From UTCHB3 sp964431385 (lineage in GTDB: Bacteria > Bacteroidota > Ignavibacteria > Ignavibacteriales > Ignavibacteriaceae), in assembly GCA_964431385.1 (NCBI GenBank), contig CAYSJM010000004.1:1-64000 (forward strand): a DNA stretch of 64,000 bases, given 5' to 3'. Position numbers and translations under genes: made by a program. The notes beneath the pieces were generated by a model that worked only from the letters and a program-made list of their open reading frames with translations, ran no database searches and had not been told where the DNA came from. Each line of letters starts with the position of its first letter. Position 1 is the first letter of the stretch. Shown in pieces: positions 59,391 to 64,000 of this stretch.

Positions 59391-60803
59391 ATGAAAAAAA
59401 TTCTCTCACTCATGCTTTTAATGGCTTTGCTCAGCCTTACGGGATATTCCCAGACCGAGAAATGGAACTATACCAAAAAGATCCATTTCCCCCCAACTGA
59501 CACCGCTTTTGTGCGTCCGTTTCTAATGACAATAGATTCTGCCGGTGTTGTTTATGTAGCTTCCTCGAAGGCAACAACAACAAAAGCACACAACGCAATC
59601 TATTATCTTCTTCCCGGTGACACCATTTTCAAAAAAATGGTCGATTTTGACAACAATGGCGATTCCGATACTCTTACAGGAAACATCGGTGCAATTAGAG
59701 GAATTTCCGCTCTTAATGGAGACCTTTATATAAATGCAAGCATCCCTTACCAAAGAACAGCACCTAACACTGTGGCTTCTCAGTATGTTTATCCAAATCG
59801 TGACACAAATCTTGTTCAGAAATTTGGATTTAACATAAACGGTGCCGGATATGGTACTTACATCCACGGCTCTGCAATTACAAAAGATTCAATCGTTTTT
59901 ACAGGAGTTTCTTTTAACACAACGATTAGATTTTACAATTTCTCTTATGCACTCACCACTCCTGCAAGAGGATCATGGATATCCATGGCAACATTCCCGC
60001 CTGTTCCCGGTGGTCCACACTTCAACGGACTTGATGTTGTAAGAGATATTGCTGTATTGCGTACAGGTGACTACACCAATCCTGAAACTCCATGGTACAC
60101 ATCAAGAAATTCAAAATCATCCACTGAAATCACAGGCGGAATCGCAATGTGGTCAGGTGGTAGCCAGACAAATCCATCAGCATATTCAGGCACAAAGATA
60201 ACAGACCTCGCAAGAGATCTCGATTTTTCGAGTGCAATTCCTTACGGAATTGATGTGGATGCAAACGGAGTTCTCTGGGTAGCCGGAACAGATTCAACAA
60301 GAAGATGGGTAAAAGGATACAATGTGATCGTAAACTTTGCTGATCCTGTATTTGAACTCCCCGGACAGTTTAGCGGATCAAACCCTGATCCTTCAGGTGC
60401 ACCAATGACAGCACCGAGCGATGTTGTTCTTTCAAAAGATGCAAGAACTGCATTTGTTGCTGATGGTGGCAGTCATTCAGTTTTCAAATTTGAATACTTT
60501 GATCCAACAGGTGTTGAAGATGGCGTAGCTGCAAATCCGGTGAATTTTTCACTCGATCAGAACTACCCAAATCCGTTTAATCCTTCAACATTCATCAAAT
60601 TTAGTTTGCCTGAAGCTTCTAATGTAAAACTTTATGTTTCCAACTCATTGGGACAAAAAGTTGCTGAGGTATTTGATGGTTATAAGAGTTCAGGAACACA
60701 TTCATTGGTATTTGATGCTTCAAGTCTCACAAGTGGCGTATATTTTTATACCCTCGAGACAATGAACGGCAGACTTACCAAAAAAATGATGCTGATGAAA
60801 TAG
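59391..60803 (+). CDS. Secreted protein with T9SS type A sorting domain, propeller-like
   Basis: 470 residues: signal peptide (MALLSLTGYSQ, ~20), a ~370-residue beta-propeller-like region with recurring strand-turn units (VVYVASSKATTT, DSDTLTGNIGAI, IDVDANGVLWVAGTD, SKDARTAFVADGGSHSVFKF), and the sorting domain LDQNYPNPFNPSTFIKFSLPE...GQKVAEV...SGVYFYTLET...KKMMLMK. It should be a type IX cargo delivered to the surface or medium. Function unknown. It lies between fabF and malQ; spacings of 24 and 18 bp make an operon possible. Confidence 0.85.
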   Translation: MKKILSLMLLMALLSLTGYSQTEKWNYTKKIHFPPTDTAFVRPFLMTIDSAGVVYVASSKATTTKAHNAIYYLLPGDTIFKKMVDFDNNGDSDTLTGNIGAIRGISALNGDLYINASIPYQRTAPNTVASQYVYPNRDTNLVQKFGFNINGAGYGTYIHGSAITKDSIVFTGVSFNTTIRFYNFSYALTTPARGSWISMATFPPVPGGPHFNGLDVVRDIAVLRTGDYTNPETPWYTSRNSKSSTEITGGIAMWSGGSQTNPSAYSGTKITDLARDLDFSSAIPYGIDVDANGVLWVAGTDSTRRWVKGYNVIVNFADPVFELPGQFSGSNPDPSGAPMTAPSDVVLSKDARTAFVADGGSHSVFKFEYFDPTGVEDGVAANPVNFSLDQNYPNPFNPSTFIKFSLPEASNVKLYVSNSLGQKVAEVFDGYKSSGTHSLVFDASSLTSGVYFYTLETMNGRLTKKMMLMK

Positions 60804-60821
60804 TAAAAGAGAAGGTATAAC

Positions 60822-62345
60822 ATGGAATTTAAAAGAGCAGCGGGAATCCTAATGCACCCCACTTCACTTCCGGGGAAGTTTGGGATAGGTGATTTAGGAC
60901 CTGAAGCGTATAATTTTGTCGATTTTCTCACTGCCGCAGGTCAAACCCTGTGGCAGGTTTTTCCGCTTGGACCAACAGGATATGGTGATTCACCATATCA
61001 ATGTTTTTCGGCTTTTGCCGGTAACCCGCTGCTCTTATCTCCGGATATTCTCGTTGAAGAGGGTTATCTTTCAAAAGAAGACATTTCCGAAGTACCTGCT
61101 TTCAACCCTGAATTTATCGATTATGGTTGGGTTATAGACTATAAAAAAGAACTATTGCAAAAAGCTTACGAAGGATTTAAAGCCCTCGGTAAAAAGAGTG
61201 TAAAGGATAGCTACAACAAATTTTGCAAAAGCAACAGTGGGTGGCTTGAAGATTATGCTCTCTTTATGGCGGCAAAAGAATATCATGGTGGTGCTTTGTG
61301 GACCACCTGGGAACATTCCATTGCTGTAAGAGACCCAAAAGCTTTGCCAAAGTGGAAGAAACAACTTGCTGAAGGAATAAACTATCAGAAGTTTTTGCAG
61401 TTCTGTTTTTACGATCAATGGTCAAAGATAAAAGCTTACGCAAATAAAAATGGAATAACAGTAATTGGTGATCTTCCGATTTTTGTGGCTTATGACAGTG
61501 CTGATGTGTGGGCGAACAAAGAACTTTTCACCGTTGATGAGAATGGCAAACTGATCTGGGTTGCCGGTGTACCGCCCGATTATTTTAGTCCAACAGGACA
61601 ACTTTGGGGCAATCCACTCTACCGTTGGGAAGAGATGGAAAAAGATGATTTTAAGTGGTGGCGCGATCGTATATCCTCACTCCTTAAAATTGTTGATATT
61701 GCAAGAATAGATCACTTTAGAGGATTTGAAGCCTATTGGAGAATCCCGGGAGATGCACCTACTGCTCAGACAGGCAAGTGGGTAAAAGCTCCGGGTATGA
61801 AATTCTTCAAAACAGTTAAAAAATACCTTGGCGATCTCCCAATAATTGCTGAAGATCTTGGGGTAATAACTCCTCCTGTTGAAAAACTGAGGGATACCTT
61901 TAACTTCCCCGGAATAAAGATTATGCAATTTGCATTTGGTACGGGGATGGAGTCGAAATTCCTCCCTCACAACTATATCAAAAATTGCGTGGTTCACACA
62001 GGTTCACACGATAATGACACCACTCGTGGGTACTTCGACTCAGTCAAGGGAGCTGACAACGACATCTATAAATTTGCACAGGATTACCTGAACTGCTACA
62101 AACATGAAGCCATGGTGGCAGCGGCAATCAAGGCAGCTTATGCTTCGGTGGCTAACACGGTGGTGATCCCAATGCAAGATGTGTTGAATCTGGGAACAGA
62201 ATCAAGAATGAACTTCCCGGGCAGACTTGGTGGCGGCAATTGGGCATGGAGAGCAAGAAGTGATGCATTTACCAGCGATCTGGCTGCATATTTCAACTAC
62301 ATGACCATCATATTTGAACGACCCAAACCTGAAACAGGGAAGTGA
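60822..62345 (+). CDS. malQ: 4-alpha-glucanotransferase (GH77)
   Basis: 507 residues. GH77 signatures throughout: GILMHPTSLPGKFGIGDLG (start), QVFPLGPTGYGDSPYQCFSAFAGNP, GDLPIFVAYDSADVWANKELF, ARIDHFRGFEAYWRIP (nucleophile Asp), IAEDLGVITPPVE (acid/base Glu) and HTGSHDNDTTRGY. It moves alpha-1,4-glucan segments between maltodextrins in glycogen or maltose metabolism. ATG 60822; the TerB-like gene follows by 15 bp. Confidence 0.97.
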   Translation: MEFKRAAGILMHPTSLPGKFGIGDLGPEAYNFVDFLTAAGQTLWQVFPLGPTGYGDSPYQCFSAFAGNPLLLSPDILVEEGYLSKEDISEVPAFNPEFIDYGWVIDYKKELLQKAYEGFKALGKKSVKDSYNKFCKSNSGWLEDYALFMAAKEYHGGALWTTWEHSIAVRDPKALPKWKKQLAEGINYQKFLQFCFYDQWSKIKAYANKNGITVIGDLPIFVAYDSADVWANKELFTVDENGKLIWVAGVPPDYFSPTGQLWGNPLYRWEEMEKDDFKWWRDRISSLLKIVDIARIDHFRGFEAYWRIPGDAPTAQTGKWVKAPGMKFFKTVKKYLGDLPIIAEDLGVITPPVEKLRDTFNFPGIKIMQFAFGTGMESKFLPHNYIKNCVVHTGSHDNDTTRGYFDSVKGADNDIYKFAQDYLNCYKHEAMVAAAIKAAYASVANTVVIPMQDVLNLGTESRMNFPGRLGGGNWAWRARSDAFTSDLAAYFNYMTIIFERPKPETGK

Positions 62346-62360
62346 CAGGAGTATTATAAG

Positions 62361-62825
62361 ATGGGACTATTTGACAAGGTCTTCAAGAAGAAATTTGAGG
62401 ATGGCAAAAGAACCGTAAACAGGAACTCTGCCGAGTATAAATCGAATATCAAACTTGCTACCGCAGCACTATTGGTATTGATGGCACACGCAGACGACGA
62501 CTTCACGGAAGATGAACATAAAAAAATCATCTACCTGTTAAGAAAGCGATTTGGCATTTCTGAGGAAGAGGTGGAATCGTTGATTGTTGAATGTCGTGGG
62601 CAGATAATCCCTGAAACTCAGGTGAGAGAGACTCTTAAGTTCATAGATGATAATTTTTATTTTGATGAAAAATATGATTTGATGAAATATCTCTACTCCT
62701 TGATGCTTGCAGATTCTGACTTAAATACGCACGAAGTGAAACTGTTTTCAACCATTTCGAGTGCACTTGGAATAAACAAAATAGCCCTTGAAACCATAAA
62801 AAAAGATGTAGAGAGAGAAAACTAA
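62361..62825 (+). CDS. TerB-like helical protein
   Basis: 154 residues. TerB domain with ALLVLMAHADDDFTEDEHKKIIYLL and LYSLMLADSDLNTHEVKLFSTISSALGI; the acidic turns (ADDDFTEDE, ADSDLNTHE) are the metal-binding sites. Paralogous in fold to the gene at 38193 but without its disordered start. The function of lone TerB proteins is unknown. AGGAG precedes ATG 62361 and the gene probably shares a transcript with malQ. A clear terminator follows. Confidence 0.75.
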   Translation: MGLFDKVFKKKFEDGKRTVNRNSAEYKSNIKLATAALLVLMAHADDDFTEDEHKKIIYLLRKRFGISEEEVESLIVECRGQIIPETQVRETLKFIDDNFYFDEKYDLMKYLYSLMLADSDLNTHEVKLFSTISSALGINKIALETIKKDVEREN

Positions 62826-62851
62826 ACATCTCGTGTGGTCGATAATTCCAA

Positions 62852-62890
62852 AGCCCGGAAGTTTTTAGAAATTTCCGGGCTGTTTTATTT
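62852..62890 (+). terminator. Terminator after malQ-TerB
   Basis: AGCCCGGAA / TTCCGGGCT stem with a 12-nt A/T-rich loop, then TTTTATTT. Confidence 0.85.
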
Positions 62891-62977
62891 TAAAACATCA
62901 ATATTTTTGAATATTAGCCTGTTTGGATAAATGAACTTATTTGTTGTTTATTTATGTTTACAAGTCAGGAGGATTAT

Positions 62978-63586
62978 ATGAAAAAATATCTGTCAATTAT
63001 TGTAGTTGTCATATTGTTGGTAGTTGTAACGGGATTTGTTACAGCACGGAAGAGTGAAGCAAGTTCTAAAACAAGTGAAAACAGGAGCGAAATGGAGCCG
63101 ACAGGCAAAAAGCTTGGTGATTTTAAGGTAAAAGACATCGATGGGAATGATGTCAGTCTCTCCGCATACGATGGAAAAGTTGTGTTGGTTGTTAATGTTG
63201 CAAGTCAGTGTGGATATACACGCCAGTACAAAGGACTTGAAGCCATTTACAGCAAATACAAAGATCAAGGTCTTGTTGTTCTCGGATTTCCCTGTAACGA
63301 TTTTGGTGGACAGGAACCCGGTTCAAACGAAGAGATTAAGGAGTTTTGCTCGACAAAGTTCTCGGTCTCTTTCCCTATGATGGATAAAGTAAAAGTGCTT
63401 GGTGAAGATAAAGCTCCACTTTTTGCCTGGTTAACCGATAATTCAATCACCGGAACAAAAGACATCAAGTGGAATTTTGAGAAATTTCTCATCAACAAAA
63501 AAGGTGAGATCGTTGAAAGATTCATAAGTAAAGATGAACCTGACGGCGATAAGATTATTTCAGCGATTGAAAAAGCACTAAACTAA
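62978..63586 (+). CDS. Exported glutathione-peroxidase-family thiol peroxidase
   Basis: 202 residues from ATG 62978, 5 bp after AGGAGG. An N-terminal hydrophobic segment (IIVVVILLVVVTGFV) makes it exported or membrane-anchored, which differs from most bacterial GPx proteins. The GPx domain has the peroxidatic Cys in NVASQCGYT, Gln in FPCNDFGGQEPG and Trp in IKWNFEKFL (the Cys-Gln-Trp triad). With Cys rather than selenocysteine it is likely a thioredoxin-dependent peroxidase that removes hydroperoxides in the periplasm. Confidence 0.9.
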   Translation: MKKYLSIIVVVILLVVVTGFVTARKSEASSKTSENRSEMEPTGKKLGDFKVKDIDGNDVSLSAYDGKVVLVVNVASQCGYTRQYKGLEAIYSKYKDQGLVVLGFPCNDFGGQEPGSNEEIKEFCSTKFSVSFPMMDKVKVLGEDKAPLFAWLTDNSITGTKDIKWNFEKFLINKKGEIVERFISKDEPDGDKIISAIEKALN

Positions 63587-63612
63587 AGTTGTGGAATTTT
63601 CTTTGTTCTGAT

Positions 63613-64000
63613 TCAGAGAAAAGAGATAATCCTGGACACTGTTGAATTAAAATTATGATGGGAAGATGCCCAAAGACGGGCATTTTCCCCTTTTATTTTA
63701 ATGGATCGTGGATTGTGAAGGAATGAGATAATTGCGTTTGCAATCGCCTTACTCGACGCCGATGGCACAAGAATACCTCTCTCATTTTCACCAATTTGTT
63801 CCGTTGTTCCCCCGGCATCGGTACCTATGACGGGCAGCCCCATCATCATAGCATCAATCACAGAGAGAGAATACATCTCATTATGGGTTGGGAGCACAAA
63901 AATATCCATAGCAGCAAGCCAAGGAATATATTCCTTTTGGAAGGGTATTAGCTTAAGTAATTCAGGTTTTTGGTTCGATAATTGCTGTAATTCAGAATAG
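63613..64000 (-). CDS. GT4-family glycosyltransferase, C-terminal part (5' end outside window)
   Basis: The frame is open from the right edge to a TGA at 63615-63613, giving 128 visible residues. The segment YIPWLAAMDIFVLPTHNEMYSLSVIDAMMMGLPVIGTDAGGTTEQI contains the E-x7-E type nucleotide-sugar site of GT-B retaining transferases (GT4). It transfers a sugar to a lipid or glycan acceptor, unspecified. A methionine at 63909 is internal, not a start, because conserved sequence continues upstream. Confidence 0.82.
   Translation of the reverse strand, partial: YSELQQLSNQKPELLKLIPFQKEYIPWLAAMDIFVLPTHNEMYSLSVIDAMMMGLPVIGTDAGGTTEQIGENERGILVPSASSKAIANAIISFLHNPRSIKIKGENARLWASSHHNFNSTVSRIISFL

Noticed and set aside
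63660..63690. Hairpin (GGGAAGATGCCC / GGGCATTTTCCC) as a terminator
   Set aside because: It lies inside the reading frame of the glycosyltransferase, which continues to 63613.

Overview
The window looks like part of a chromosome scaffold from an uncultured member of the class Ignavibacteria (Bacteroidota/Chlorobi group). The evidence is the A+T-rich sequence, three exported proteins with C-terminal sorting tails of the PNPFNPST type used by type IX secretion, peptidases of families S46 and S9, and Bacteroidetes-type promoters (TTTG, 19-20 bp, TAnnTTTG) in front of tRNA-Lys and tpiA. It is a draft assembly. There are five runs of exactly 100 N. Two of them (16030-16129 and 28677-28776) are flanked by identical 55-bp sequence and are false gaps. 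One (25842-25941) lies in a 74-bp tandem repeat. Two (30389-30488 and 53417-53516) interrupt genes.

Layout. 1-3600: the tail of an RNA-binding protein, a zinc-ribbon protein, rpsU, a LOG-family protein, dacB and secG. 3600-7870: a Met-type tRNA and two tandem long coiled-coil proteins. 8000-14900: an S46 dipeptidyl-peptidase, an AlkC-like DNA glycosylase, a MerC-like membrane protein divergent from a Fur-family regulator with a shared operator, twin membrane-anchored proteins and a Ser/Thr kinase. 15500-25700: glnS (interrupted only by a false gap), a lipoprotein, an S9 peptidase, a metal-binding protein, an O-methyltransferase, a decayed AAA/PD-(D/E)XK pseudogene, a yeast-type cytosine deaminase and a nitroreductase. 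26000-30950: a CitE-like lyase, a glycosyltransferase and a VIT-domain secreted protein. 31060-33740: an isolated phage-type portal cassette wedged in front of tpiA. 34600-38100: a four-gene pilin-like operon. 38200-46450: small regulatory and membrane genes, a rhomboid protease with a non-AUG start, tRNA-Lys, a cytosolic PAS/GAF histidine kinase, and an AAA/DUF4143 ATPase gene flanked by 63-bp direct repeats. 46500-50700: an SRPBCC protein, a secreted T9SS protein, a serine hydrolase and a cold-shock-like protein. 50700-54400: a 33-bp tandem repeat array, then four overlapping RNA-modification genes. 54400-64000: recD2, an SDR, a DinB protein, fabF, a T9SS protein, malQ, a TerB-like gene, a peroxidase and the end of a glycosyltransferase gene.

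The most interesting unit is the operon at 50947-54395. Two paralogues of the 16S rRNA m7G1405 (Arm/FmrO) methyltransferase family bracket rsmI (16S rRNA C1402 2'-O-methylation) and a divergent tRNA-guanine transglycosylase. Every gene overlaps the next, so their translation is probably coupled, and all the predicted targets lie in or next to the ribosomal decoding site. Next in interest are the orphan portal cassette, two repeat arrays with the same architecture (one on the DUF4143 ATPase gene, one with no ATPase gene), and the palindrome that covers both -33 boxes of the fur/MerC-like divergent pair.
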